IMG/VR virus record: IMGVR_UViG_3300047471_000244
Span: 1-42,469 of that record
Source: a virus
DNA: 42,469 nt
Reading direction: 5' to 3' (one strand)
Shown here: positions 5,425-14,298 of the stretch, piece after piece
Layout of the letters: each line of letters starts with the position of its first letter
How positions within the stretch are numbered: position 1 is the stretch's first letter
Notes under the pieces: generated by a model
The model's database searches: none
What the model was told of the DNA's origin: nothing
The model's input: the letters and a program-made list of their open reading frames with translations, nothing else
Made by a program: the position numbers and the translations under genes

Positions 5425-7469
5425 CAGAACGGCCACCCTCCATTCGTCGGCGGCAGAGGTGCCGGTGCAAGGCTGAAAATCGTTTCGCTATCATATTGGA
5501 GCCGCACTGCCGCGCTGGTCTGCGTCGGGGCGCTCACGGATTGCAACCCCTCGGTCGCTGACGCCCACGGGCCACCGCAACTGCCAACTACCTGCGCCGT
5601 CGTAGCAAAGTCGATAGGCATAAAGAATGCCGCGAGCTTGTTGCCCAGCGTGACCGCCGGAGCAATCTGCTCCCCCTGTGTCGCGAGCGTCGGCGAGCAT
5701 CCCGAATAGGCCATGAAGCTGAGAGCGAGGTCGTCGCTGGCGGTCGGGGCTTGTATCGCCGCGGTCATGTCGTTAGCCAGCCCTTCGTTCTTGAGCGTGC
5801 CGCTCGAATCAACCGGCGTCGTCGTGTTGAGATTGCCCACGTCCACGATGAGGGCATCCGCCGTCGATTGGCTGGCCGAGAAATGGAATTGCTCCAGCAC
5901 GTTTGCCGGTAGACCATGAGCCGAGTACGTATCGAGTTGAACGCTGTTGCTCTCGTTGGCCAATGCCGAGGTTTGGTGCGTCCACGGAGATGCTGCGGCG
6001 GTGTTCGTCTTGAGCGCTACGTGACAATAAAGCCACGTCTGAGCGCTCCCTGGCGTCGTGTATGCTTGCGCACCCGTCGAGCCATGCGCGCCCTGCTGAT
6101 AAAGTCCCCCCGCCGCCGCCGAGCCGTTGTTCTGCCATAACACTATATTCGCCGCTGGAGGGACTGGGGTGGTCGCCGATGCTTGTCCAAATAGAAATGA
6201 ATAAATCGTGTCGTTGTCGGTCCCCGTGGTAATCGCTGGAACGCTGGGGTTTGCGGTGGATGCGATCGACCCGCAAGTCGCTGTATCTTTGGAGATCGTC
6301 GCCCCGCTGTTCGAGGCAAAATCCGCAATCCCTTGATTTACGCCGCCGCTCGACCCCGTGAAGGTGTAGGAATGGCTGATGTCGCACGAATCAATTATCT
6401 TGCCGAACGCGCCGATAAACGAGCCCGAGGTCGCAAGGCTTTGCCACGCATCCGAGCCGCACGCAGCAGGCGCCGACATTACTGCCCCATTCCCGAAAGC
6501 GACGGTGAAGAAATCGTTGACAACGGTCGCTGAACTTATGGTGAAGGTCTGATTACCCGTGCCCGTGACATAGGTCGGCGCGTAACGTTGCACGATGTCG
6601 GGCGGTGCCGTGATCGTCGCCCCTGGAGTTAGCTCAGCAATCCCCGCGATATGCACATCCCCCGAATGCACATTGGCCGCGAGCGTCGGCGGACTCACGG
6701 TCGTACTTGAACTGACGGCGGTATCAGCGCCCGCGCCGACTAGCACTTCGCCCGCGCTCGTTGCCTCGATATCCGCTGCGAAGCACGCGATGTCATAGAT
6801 GGCTCCGCCCACGTGCTGAGAGGCTTGCGTCATCACTGCCGCGCCGCTCGTCCCGCTCCAGCCGAGGAATCCCGAAGTCTCCACTCCCGAAGTGGCCGTC
6901 GAAGGAAATGGCGTATTATCGAACGTGGGATTGCCGCCTCCGCCAAAGGCGCACGACTCAAAGACGAGATCGCCGTTCTGCGCTGGCGTGATTGCACCAG
7001 GGGTACAAGATGCCGCGTTCGCGCCGCATTTCCCCGTGATATTGGTCGAGGCGACCGTGATGCCGCCATTGTCCGACGGCGTGATTATCCACGGCGTCAC
7101 CGTCGCCGAATTGTTATTCGTCCAGCTCACCGAGATGGTCGAGCCCGGATCGCCCGCAATCAGGGTCTTCTTGAACACTGCGACGACGGTTTTGTTCTGC
7201 GTCTCGGTCGTCCCAACTTGGCACGACACGCAAAGTGTCCCGTTGACGGTGAAGGTCGGACTGGTCGCCGCAGACGCCCCGCCGTAAATGCTGGTATGCA
7301 CCCAGAGTATTTGCCCGACCTGTGCGCTCGCTGGCACTGTCACGGTTGCGCACGAGGTCTTGTTGCCGCCGCCGCAGGTCTGATAAATCCCAAGGAAATA
7401 CGAGAGCGACGCCGCCTGAGCCGTCAGCGGAGCCAACATGAAGGCGAGCAGAAAGAATAGCCGCCTCAT
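5424..7469 (-). CDS. Sec-exported, cysteine-rich Ig/fibre-like surface protein (681 aa)
   Basis: The start MRRLFFLLAFMLAPLT overlaps the upstream TGA (ATGA) and opens a clear signal peptide with probable cleavage after AQA at residue 19. The mature part is Ser/Thr/Gly/Ala-rich, beta-prone and repetitive, with about 14 cysteines, many in close pairs (TCGGGNKTSC, LCVSC, KCGANAASC). This suggests disulfides and an oxidising destination. It lies last in a run of six signal-bearing genes after the tail-fibre anchor. It could be a virion adhesin or a phage-encoded cell-surface protein. No named family is recognised. Confidence 0.75.
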   Translation of the reverse strand: MRRLFFLLAFMLAPLTAQAASLSYFLGIYQTCGGGNKTSCATVTVPASAQVGQILWVHTSIYGGASAATSPTFTVNGTLCVSCQVGTTETQNKTVVAVFKKTLIAGDPGSTISVSWTNNNSATVTPWIITPSDNGGITVASTNITGKCGANAASCTPGAITPAQNGDLVFESCAFGGGGNPTFDNTPFPSTATSGVETSGFLGWSGTSGAAVMTQASQHVGGAIYDIACFAADIEATSAGEVLVGAGADTAVSSSTTVSPPTLAANVHSGDVHIAGIAELTPGATITAPPDIVQRYAPTYVTGTGNQTFTISSATVVNDFFTVAFGNGAVMSAPAACGSDAWQSLATSGSFIGAFGKIIDSCDISHSYTFTGSSGGVNQGIADFASNSGATISKDTATCGSIASTANPSVPAITTGTDNDTIYSFLFGQASATTPVPPAANIVLWQNNGSAAAGGLYQQGAHGSTGAQAYTTPGSAQTWLYCHVALKTNTAAASPWTHQTSALANESNSVQLDTYSAHGLPANVLEQFHFSASQSTADALIVDVGNLNTTTPVDSSGTLKNEGLANDMTAAIQAPTASDDLALSFMAYSGCSPTLATQGEQIAPAVTLGNKLAAFFMPIDFATTAQVVGSCGGPWASATEGLQSVSAPTQTSAAVRLQYDSETIFSLAPAPLPPTNGGWPF

Positions 7470-8704
7470 CGAATCACCGTCGCGGTAACGTGGCTCGCGT
7501 TCGCGGAGCTGCCCCACGCGCTACTTGTCGATGGATCGGTGGGCGAGACGCACCCTATTTGTTGATAAGTCCCGATTTGCAGATTGTTGGCGATATAAGT
7601 CCCCAAGGTGTCGCCGCCGAGACTGTAGCCGTTGCCCCACGGGCACTGGTAATTCGTTCCACTGATATTCCAGCCGAGTTGGGCGATGCGCGTTCCTGGC
7701 GCGGTCTTCTCGACGCTCGCCCGCTGTGTGACGAACAGGATATTCGAGAAGGTGCCGAGGTTCATGTTGTAGATGTCGTAAGCGCCTGCGGTCGCGTCGG
7801 CGTTATAGCTTGCGCTGCCGGGTGTCGCCGCCGCCGCGTTCTGCCAGTTGGCGTTCGCGTTGGGCGTGAAGTCGATATGGGAACCATTGCCGATCGGCTG
7901 CGCAGTCGCGCCGTACATCGTCCCCAGCGCACTCGCGGGACAAGCCGCGCCGGAATCATAGACGGCCCATAGTCCCTGCCTCAAAGAACCGCCACCGCCA
8001 AGCTCATAGTCAGGCACAGTAACGCCGTTGCCACCGCCTATATTTGGCGCGCTAGTGCCCGGCGTGGCATTGTTGACGTATTGAGTACCGTCCAGCCACG
8101 CCGATTCTTTCGAGGGAACCGTGCCGCTCCCATTCGTTCCCGAGATATAGCACCATTCGTTCTGATGGAAACTGCCATCAGTCGGTAGCGCTACGCTCTT
8201 CGATCCGCTTCCTGTCACGTCACTGAAAATCTTGTTGTCGGTGCCGATTTCCTGCGCCGCATAGTCGATGCAGCCGCGATAGACGCCCGTTGTCGCCTGA
8301 TGCGTGCAATCGTTCAGCCGATTAATAAAGACGTTCGATGTGATGTTTCCAGTGAGCGCGATTAACTGGACGATGCCGATCGCGCGGTGCGGCTGGTTGA
8401 GCTTGACGAAAATCCCTTGCCCCGGATTCGGCGCACCGCCGCCCGCGCACGTCGCTCCGTTGGTCGCCTCCACATAGTAGTCGAGACTGACGCTATTCGG
8501 GTCCCATATCGGCGCACTTATCAAAGCCGTCTGGAAGCAGTTCGGAAAGTTGACGATGTACGGGTAGAGGAAATCCGTCCCGCTAATCGGGTTAGCAGCG
8601 CCATAGCCGTTATAGCTGCCGCCCGCGATCCACGTCCGCGTCTGTGCCAGTGCCGGCGTTACCCACAGGCAAAGCGCGATGAGAATGGGCGCTATGCGGT
8701 TCAT
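7466..8704 (-). CDS. Sec-exported fibre-like protein (412 aa)
   Basis: The start MNRIAPILIALCLWV overlaps the previous TGA; the signal peptide probably ends in ALA before QTRTW. The mature protein is rich in Asn, Gly, Ser and Thr with scattered cysteines, aromatic-rich beta segments and a C-terminal THR/SER-rich end. It has the composition of phage fibre or adhesin beta-solenoid and jelly-roll proteins. It is coupled at both ends to other signal-bearing genes. The exact function is unknown; receptor binding is the main guess from position. Confidence 0.75.
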   Translation of the reverse strand: MNRIAPILIALCLWVTPALAQTRTWIAGGSYNGYGAANPISGTDFLYPYIVNFPNCFQTALISAPIWDPNSVSLDYYVEATNGATCAGGGAPNPGQGIFVKLNQPHRAIGIVQLIALTGNITSNVFINRLNDCTHQATTGVYRGCIDYAAQEIGTDNKIFSDVTGSGSKSVALPTDGSFHQNEWCYISGTNGSGTVPSKESAWLDGTQYVNNATPGTSAPNIGGGNGVTVPDYELGGGGSLRQGLWAVYDSGAACPASALGTMYGATAQPIGNGSHIDFTPNANANWQNAAAATPGSASYNADATAGAYDIYNMNLGTFSNILFVTQRASVEKTAPGTRIAQLGWNISGTNYQCPWGNGYSLGGDTLGTYIANNLQIGTYQQIGCVSPTDPSTSSAWGSSANASHVTATVIR

Positions 8705-9885
8705 CACGATCCAAACGTCGGACAGCTAGGCACCTGAAGTTGTGGTGTAGCCGGCCCGGTATGATATTCAAGCGCAAACAAAATGCAGCTCCCTGCCGAG
8801 GTCGGCATCGTTGGCTGCGCGGCACATCCCCCCGTTGTTGCGAAAGTGACCGCCGTCCCACTGCCAGCGGCAAGCGCCGCGAAAGTGAAAGGCCCGCCGC
8901 CTATTGGATTCGGCTGGCACACCCAGAAATGGTCGCTCCAGCCGCTCACGGGCGCTGCCGTCGAGGCAAAGGTGGTCGTTGTGTTATTCCCGCTCAGGGT
9001 GAGCACATGACACTCGCTAACCGGATGCGTCTTGTTCTTCGGGGTCAGGGTCGAAGTCGTGGTGCCCGATACCACCGTGCAATCGGGGAAAGCGGGGGCG
9101 ACCGTCGCGTCGATAGTGTTCTTGTTGGCCTTGCCGGTAACGTCGCCTGCGAGATTGTTGCCGTTGCCGCCGCCCGTTCCCTGCGCTGCGGCGATCTGAA
9201 TGTACGTCAGCGGGTCGGTGCCGATCGTCGTCACTGGTAGCTGCTCAAGCCAGAGCGTCCCCACCAGCGTTCCGCCAGCCGCCACAGGCACAGCCCCAAC
9301 CGAATCGATATTCGCCGCCGTGTTGTAGTCGGTCGCCCGCGTGAGTACCCAAGGGTTGCTGCCATCTCCCGCCGCGGTTACAAGATAGACGCCGTTTTGA
9401 AAGGTGCTCACTTGATTCTTGACGAGTACGCGATTGTTGAGCACCGCGACGGTGCCATCGACCGTCAGCGTTCCATTGCCGGTGCGAGTGAGCGTCGCGC
9501 CAACGCCCGCAGTGCCGTTGTTGTAAGTCGGCGTGTTCGGCAAGATGGCGATCGTCGCAAGGTCCACTGAGGCCAGCGGATTAAGTGCCGCCAAGGCTTG
9601 CTGAACGAATAGAGTAGTCGGAATCTTTGTGCTGGAGTCACCCGAGGTCGGCGTCGTGCCGATGGCTCCGCTCTGCACAGAGACTACTTGGCCGGTGAGC
9701 ACGCCCCCACTCTGCGAAGTTCCCGAGCCGAAGTCGCCAGCGCCGCTGGTGATGGTCGTGCCGCCCCCACCGCCGCCGGCTCCCGCCCCACCACCGAATC
9801 CGGCGCCGCTGTTATTCCCCGCAGCGGAGGCGACTAAGGGCATCGCCAAGGCCAACATGAGGAGGATTGAGACAAGTCGTTTCAT
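8704..9885 (-). CDS. Tail-fibre repeat-domain protein with signal peptide (393 aa)
   Basis: The signal peptide MKRLVSILLMLALAMPLV with ASA cleavage is followed by AAGNNSGAGFG and a glycine-rich linker. Residues around 130-235 match the widespread phage tail-fibre repeat (YNNGTAGVGATLT, LTVDG, NNRVLVKNQ, GVYLVT, WVLTRATDYNTA), found otherwise in cytoplasmically assembled fibres. The C-terminal domain is beta-rich with cysteines. This mix of a genuine fibre module with a Sec signal is unusual. The start overlaps the upstream stop (TAATG). Confidence 0.8.
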   Translation of the reverse strand: MKRLVSILLMLALAMPLVASAAGNNSGAGFGGGAGAGGGGGGTTITSGAGDFGSGTSQSGGVLTGQVVSVQSGAIGTTPTSGDSSTKIPTTLFVQQALAALNPLASVDLATIAILPNTPTYNNGTAGVGATLTRTGNGTLTVDGTVAVLNNRVLVKNQVSTFQNGVYLVTAAGDGSNPWVLTRATDYNTAANIDSVGAVPVAAGGTLVGTLWLEQLPVTTIGTDPLTYIQIAAAQGTGGGNGNNLAGDVTGKANKNTIDATVAPAFPDCTVVSGTTTSTLTPKNKTHPVSECHVLTLSGNNTTTTFASTAAPVSGWSDHFWVCQPNPIGGGPFTFAALAAGSGTAVTFATTGGCAAQPTMPTSAGSCILFALEYHTGPATPQLQVPSCPTFGS

Positions 9886-11111
9886 TATCCATGAACCTCA
9901 ACCGAGCACTTAGCTTCGAGGGCCGTCGGCGTCCCGCTTGGGACTGCCGTGTAATAAAGAATGTCGTTCGCCGCGATACTGACCGCATCGCCTGCTGTGG
10001 TGTCTGAGCAAGTCGATTGCGCGGTCGTAATCGTGCAAGTCTGCGCGGTGGTTGAAGCATTCTTATTCAACGTCAGAACGTAGCTCGTCCCGCCCGCCGC
10101 CGTAACCGTGCCGTTCGACGCCATCAGGACGCAATGAAGATTGGCCACGATATAGGAGCCGGAGGAGATCGTCATCACGTTTCCGTTGGTCGCGACCGAT
10201 GCCGCTGGCGAGAGACCATTTACCAGAAAATATGACGTGGCCGAGTTGGATAGCGTGGCATTCGTGCCGCCGAGCCACACCCATTTCAGCGAGCCGACCG
10301 TTACCGTGCCAGTGTTATCGACGGTCCATTTACTGACTCCGTTAATCTTTTCATCTTGAAGGGGAGCCGTCTGCCCCGACGGGCCGTTAGCCTGAAACTC
10401 TGTCGTTCCGGTATCGGTCGGCTGGCTAAAAAACTGCGCCTTGGTGCTAATCGCGCTGACGGCTACTCCATTCTGATACCCGACGAAGGGATTCCCCGTC
10501 GAGGTGTTAGCCATGAATACGTTGATGCCATCCTGCGCGATTTGGGACGGCGAGAGAATGATGCTGCCCGCCCTGATAAATTCCGTTCCGTTGCCAGTCG
10601 TCCCCTGCACATAGAAGCTGGTCGGCGAATTGGCCGCATCCGCGAGATTGCACCCCGTCCCGCTGACAACCGCGCACGTCGCGACCAAGACGCTTTGTGC
10701 CCCCGTCGGCACGGAATTGGCCGTGTAACGAAGCAGGTAGAGATGGGTCGCGCCGGTCTCACCTGGACAGGACATCGTTCCGGTCTGCGCCGTGGTTCCT
10801 GTGGCCGACGAGAGCGGTGTTATCCCCATCCCATTAGTGGTATTCGCGTTGATGTCGCCCGCCGCACAGTAATAAAAGGCCGTCGAGCCGCCAGTGAATC
10901 CGCTGACGATCGTCGGCGCAGCAGGAACCGTCACTGGCGAGACGAGAATCGAGCCGTTGGAAGTAATACCGCCGTTAGGGGCAAGCCCCGATGACCCTCC
11001 GGGGGCTCCGCCGCTACCCGAACCGAATCCCGACCCGCTATTATTCCCCGCAGCGAACGCCGCGGATGCGCTGAGTAGCAAGAGAGTGCAAAGGATTCGC
11101 AGGACCTTCAT
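9885..11111 (-). CDS. Fibre-like protein with signal peptide and C1q/TNF-like C-terminus (408 aa)
   Basis: The signal peptide MKVLRILCTLLLLSASAAFA is followed by AAGNNSGSGFG, nearly the same junction as the neighbouring 393-aa protein. The middle is Thr/Ser/Gly-rich with paired cysteines. The last 150 residues (SYFLVNGLSPA to CSVEVHG) resemble small jelly-roll head domains of phage fibres. The ATG overlaps the upstream TGA, and that start is preferred over a GTG two codons earlier. A host-binding role is inferred from position and composition. Confidence 0.75.
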   Translation of the reverse strand: MKVLRILCTLLLLSASAAFAAGNNSGSGFGSGSGGAPGGSSGLAPNGGITSNGSILVSPVTVPAAPTIVSGFTGGSTAFYYCAAGDINANTTNGMGITPLSSATGTTAQTGTMSCPGETGATHLYLLRYTANSVPTGAQSVLVATCAVVSGTGCNLADAANSPTSFYVQGTTGNGTEFIRAGSIILSPSQIAQDGINVFMANTSTGNPFVGYQNGVAVSAISTKAQFFSQPTDTGTTEFQANGPSGQTAPLQDEKINGVSKWTVDNTGTVTVGSLKWVWLGGTNATLSNSATSYFLVNGLSPAASVATNGNVMTISSGSYIVANLHCVLMASNGTVTAAGGTSYVLTLNKNASTTAQTCTITTAQSTCSDTTAGDAVSIAANDILYYTAVPSGTPTALEAKCSVEVHG

Positions 11112-11584
11112 TTCCACGCTATCCCGAAGAAGCAGTCACCGCCGGAAGTGGTGTCCACGGTCAGTTTTTTGCCCGTTGTCGAGCACGCGCAAGTCAGCCC
11201 CGACACCAGCCCGACGCCCTCGTTAGGCAACGAAAAGCTACACGTCGAGGGCTGCGCTGCTGCCGTCGCAGTCGCCAGTGAGCATTGCGAGAGCAGCGCC
11301 GCGACTGACGCCGCCGAACCGTCCGCTGGCAGCGTCGCTGAGTCGAAGCACATCGCTACCAGTGCGGCACTCGTGTTGTAGCTGACTGCGGAAAGCATCA
11401 TAAATCGGCGCGAGCTGGACGGCGACGAATTGACGACGATGACGGAGTTCTCCATGCCGGTCGTCGAAGCATTCGCCCCGTTCGCGTCCTTGTTGCCGGT
11501 ATGGTAGTAGCCGATGGCCTGCGCTCGCGCGAACGACGGAATAAGGAGCGCCGCCAACATCACCCAGAGTATTCGTGCCTTCAT
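11108..11584 (-). CDS. Small Sec-exported protein (158 aa)
   Basis: The start MKARILWVMLAALL has AAGGAG six nt upstream. The signal peptide ends in ARA before QAIGYY. The mature 137 residues contain a cysteine-rich C-terminal half (MCFDS, SQCSL, STCSF, TCACS, GDCFF), consistent with disulfides, and a DANGANAST segment near the N-terminus. It may be a short fibre tip or chaperone for the adjacent fibre proteins. No family is recognised. Confidence 0.7.
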   Translation of the reverse strand: MKARILWVMLAALLIPSFARAQAIGYYHTGNKDANGANASTTGMENSVIVVNSSPSSSRRFMMLSAVSYNTSAALVAMCFDSATLPADGSAASVAALLSQCSLATATAAAQPSTCSFSLPNEGVGLVSGLTCACSTTGKKLTVDTTSGGDCFFGIAWK

Positions 11585-11594
11585 CTCCATCTCC

Positions 11595-12383
11595 TTAGTC
11601 CGTGGTAAATTCAAAGCCTACGCCGACGTTCGTCGCGAAGGGACTGCAAGTTCCCGCCGAGGTGCCGACGCGCAATTCGATAACATCGCCCGCGACCACT
11701 GCGAGCGCCTGGTCCGTATGCCCCGTGGCCGCGCTATTGGCGAGAGTCAGGCTGCTCCCGACTGGCGAGCCATTCTGGTAGAGCACCAGCACCGGCGGCG
11801 TCCCGCAGACTCCCGCCGTCTGAGCGTCGTAATAGGTTCTCACGATATGGATATTCACGCGCGGGATAAGCGTGACGAGGAACGCCTGCGTCGAGAGCCC
11901 GCCGAAGGTCGGAACGAATCCCGTCCCTGCCGCGTGGGCAGCCGGCCCTGTGGCTCCGGTTGGCCCCGTGGCCCCGGTCGGCCCCGTTGGGCCAGTCGGG
12001 CCGGTTGCTCCCGTTGGTCCGGCTGGCCCGGTAGCGCCTGTCGGTCCGGTTGGCCCTGTTGCACCGCCCGCCGGCCCAGTTGCTCCGGTAGCTCCGGTCG
12101 GCCCCGGTACCGCAGCGCCCGCGCCGCAATTCCACACGCCCGCGATGCGCTGTGCCCACGCCCCACTGCCACCGCCCGCACACACGACGGCCAGCTTACA
12201 ATCGAGGCAATAGCCCTCGGTGCCGTTCTCTTGCGGAATCGTCAGGGTCAGATTGGCGAAGGTGGTCGGGCGAAACGTGATCGACCGATAAGTGGGAACC
12301 GGCGTCGGAGCCGCAGCCACGAATAAGAGCATCGCGACAATCGCGGATGCCACGGTCAGAATTGGGCCTTGATATTTCTTCAT
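11595..12383 (-). CDS. Collagen-like exported fibre protein (262 aa)
   Basis: An N-terminal signal or anchor (about residues 9-25, ending VAAAPTPVP) is followed by a head segment with cysteines. A collagen-like stalk of Gly-X-Y repeats ([10 protein letters not shown] units, about 50 residues from residue 92) comes next, then a C-terminal domain ([10 protein letters not shown] to VGFEFTTD) like trimeric C1q/TNF-type tips. Collagen stalks in phage fibres form triple helices. It directly follows the fibre-anchor gene with ATGA overlap, so it is the best candidate for the primary receptor-binding fibre. Confidence 0.8.
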   Translation of the reverse strand: MKKYQGPILTVASAIVAMLLFVAAAPTPVPTYRSITFRPTTFANLTLTIPQENGTEGYCLDCKLAVVCAGGGSGAWAQRIAGVWNCGAGAAVPGPTGATGATGPAGGATGPTGPTGATGPAGPTGATGPTGPTGPTGATGPTGATGPAAHAAGTGFVPTFGGLSTQAFLVTLIPRVNIHIVRTYYDAQTAGVCGTPPVLVLYQNGSPVGSSLTLANSAATGHTDQALAVVAGDVIELRVGTSAGTCSPFATNVGVGFEFTTD

Positions 12384-12769
12384 CGTGTGACACTCGCCGC
12401 TAGTTCCTGAATTACCAACATCATCCGATCCAGTGATGCCTCCAGCGCTCCTGCCGAAAATGGGTCTTGCGGGTTAAACACGGCGAGTTGGGTCGGCGCG
12501 GTCTTGCGCGTAATCGTAATCGTCCCGCCCGTCACCGGAGCCACACCGAAATTCACCATGCCGCCGTTATTGTAGGTGTTGAGCTTATCGTCGAGCGTCC
12601 CTGAGACCGTGTAGTCGGAGTTGAAGGTCTTTACCGTCACGACACCGCTTGCGTCGGTGTACTCCACCACGAGGTCAGCCTGCGCGTAGAAGTAGCTCGG
12701 GAAGGCGAACGCCGTGCTCATCCCATCCGTCGAGTAGGCGAATTGGACTACCTGATCGCTGACGCTCAT
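12380..12769 (-). CDS. T7-type tail-fibre N-terminal anchor/adaptor protein
   Basis: A 129-aa protein resembling the N-terminal anchor domain of T7 gp17-like fibres: [18 protein letters not shown], an [10 protein letters not shown] strand, DYTVSG, then [16 protein letters not shown] and a C-terminal helix. In T7 this domain joins the fibre to the tail gatekeeper/nozzle junction. Here it stands alone with no fibre shaft, so the exported proteins downstream would have to attach non-covalently. Both ends overlap neighbouring genes by 4 nt. Confidence 0.85.
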   Translation of the reverse strand: MSVSDQVVQFAYSTDGMSTAFAFPSYFYAQADLVVEYTDASGVVTVKTFNSDYTVSGTLDDKLNTYNNGGMVNFGVAPVTGGTITITRKTAPTQLAVFNPQDPFSAGALEASLDRMMLVIQELAASVTR

Positions 12770-14298
12770 CGTTCCACCTCGAAGGGGTTGCGGTCGTAGC
12801 CGTCCGCGAACTTCGTCCGCTTCTGCGTTAGCTCAGGGGCCGCCCGTAGTGCCGTGCGCTGCTCGCCCGCCCCCAGAAGCATATATTGAGCCGCTTCCGC
12901 CACATGGCTGAACATATCCTTGACCGGCAGATCGTGATAGCGCTCCTGTCCTGTTACCTGTACGCGCTTGTAATGGTAGCCGCCCGCGAGCGCCTTGCGG
13001 AGCTTCTGGCAGTTGGGATGGATGAGCATCCCAGGCTCGCCATCGACCATCTTGTTCAGGAAATAGGCGAAGGTCTCGCGACGTTTGGTCGGGTCGTTCG
13101 TCGCTGCCGGACGCGCGGCAATACCAGCCGCCCGCAGCACCTCGAAGGGCGTTCCCTTGTCGGTCTGCGCTCGCGTGTCGCCAGCGGGGTCGCCGGTTAT
13201 GGACGCGATCTTGTAGTCCGCGAACTCCCCACGGAGCGTTTGCCCGAGGAGATTACCAAATTCAAGGGCGCCCATATCCTCGGTGACGATTTCTTTATAT
13301 ACACGCCACGCACCCATGATCGTCCGTTGAGCGATAGTTGCCGCCGGCGTGAGCCCAAAGTCGATGCCAACGTAGATCGGCAGATTGCGGTTAAGCGCAA
13401 ACTCCCGGCAGTGCATTCCGTCGCGATACTCGGGATAGACGGGCTTCCCGTCGAGGACGAACCCATACTCACCGTCAACATAGACCTTGATCCATTCGTT
13501 CGATTTGCCAGCACTTAGGCGCTCGTAATAGCCGGGAGTGAGGTTCTTTATATTCTCCGCGTTCGGGGCGCGTCCGCCCGGTTGCGCGTAGAAGCGCTGG
13601 AGCGACTGGTCTTTGCGGAGCGTGCCCATCTCGCGCAACCTATCGGCAATCTCCTCGTTCTTTATTGTCATTTCGGGGTCGGCGAAGTCAGCCATCTTCG
13701 CCCACCAATGGTCGGTATCGGGCGAGTTGGTATCCATGATGATTTGCGGGGCCGCGCAGCCATGAGTGACGTTGCCCTTGGGTCCGCGTACCGTGCGTGG
13801 GAAGCGCCCAACGCGGCCCGTGAGCCCGTCAAGGATGACCTTGGGGAGTTCGCGCGCTTCGTTGATCCACGCATCGCTCAATTCGAGCGACAGCAGGTGC
13901 CGAAGGTCGTCCGGCTGGTCGAGGGCGAGGAAGATGATTTCCCAATCGACCTTGGGGTTATCCGTCTGGATGCGATGCATCGGTGGTCCCTTCTCGCGCC
14001 AGCGTCCCACGTTCGGCGGCACCCATTGCTGCCACGTCTTAATGGTCGTGGTCGTGAGTTCGGGATAGGTATTGCGGATAATCGCGGTGCGACGCCTGAC
14101 GACGCCATCTGGCCCAGGCCGCTGAAGCGTGAAGTTTCGGAGAAGTTTCGCGATGCAGGCGGTCGATTTGCCGGAGCCGAAGGGACCGCGGATACCGCAG
14201 AGCAGCGCATCGTCCGCCACGAAGGCACGCGAGACCGGCCCCGGCGGATTCCAGGTGAAGTTGATCGGCTGCTCGACTTGCTTGACGGTGGTTTTCAT
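12766..14298 (-). CDS. terL: Terminase large subunit
   Basis: A 510-aa DNA-packaging motor. The ATPase half has Walker A GPFGSGKST at residues 38-46 and a Walker B-type segment LSLELSDAWINEA at about 136-148. The nuclease half has GIDFG at 311-315 (Asp313), GDPAGD at 369-374 and KDMFSHVAEA near 460-469, acidic residues fitting the RNase H-like metal site. It cuts and pumps DNA into the prohead at the portal. Placed after the internal virion proteins and far from the small subunit, as in BPP-1-like podoviruses. Start overlaps the upstream stop (ATGA). Confidence 0.95.
   Translation of the reverse strand: MKTTVKQVEQPINFTWNPPGPVSRAFVADDALLCGIRGPFGSGKSTACIAKLLRNFTLQRPGPDGVVRRRTAIIRNTYPELTTTTIKTWQQWVPPNVGRWREKGPPMHRIQTDNPKVDWEIIFLALDQPDDLRHLLSLELSDAWINEARELPKVILDGLTGRVGRFPRTVRGPKGNVTHGCAAPQIIMDTNSPDTDHWWAKMADFADPEMTIKNEEIADRLREMGTLRKDQSLQRFYAQPGGRAPNAENIKNLTPGYYERLSAGKSNEWIKVYVDGEYGFVLDGKPVYPEYRDGMHCREFALNRNLPIYVGIDFGLTPAATIAQRTIMGAWRVYKEIVTEDMGALEFGNLLGQTLRGEFADYKIASITGDPAGDTRAQTDKGTPFEVLRAAGIAARPAATNDPTKRRETFAYFLNKMVDGEPGMLIHPNCQKLRKALAGGYHYKRVQVTGQERYHDLPVKDMFSHVAEAAQYMLLGAGEQRTALRAAPELTQKRTKFADGYDRNPFEVER

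Noticed and set aside
11872-12213. Plus-strand ORF rich in GPVAPVGP repeats
   Set aside because: It is the antisense image of the collagen repeat; repetitive Gly/Pro codons read as Pro/Gly/Val on the other strand. The minus-strand gene has the signal, stalk and tip.
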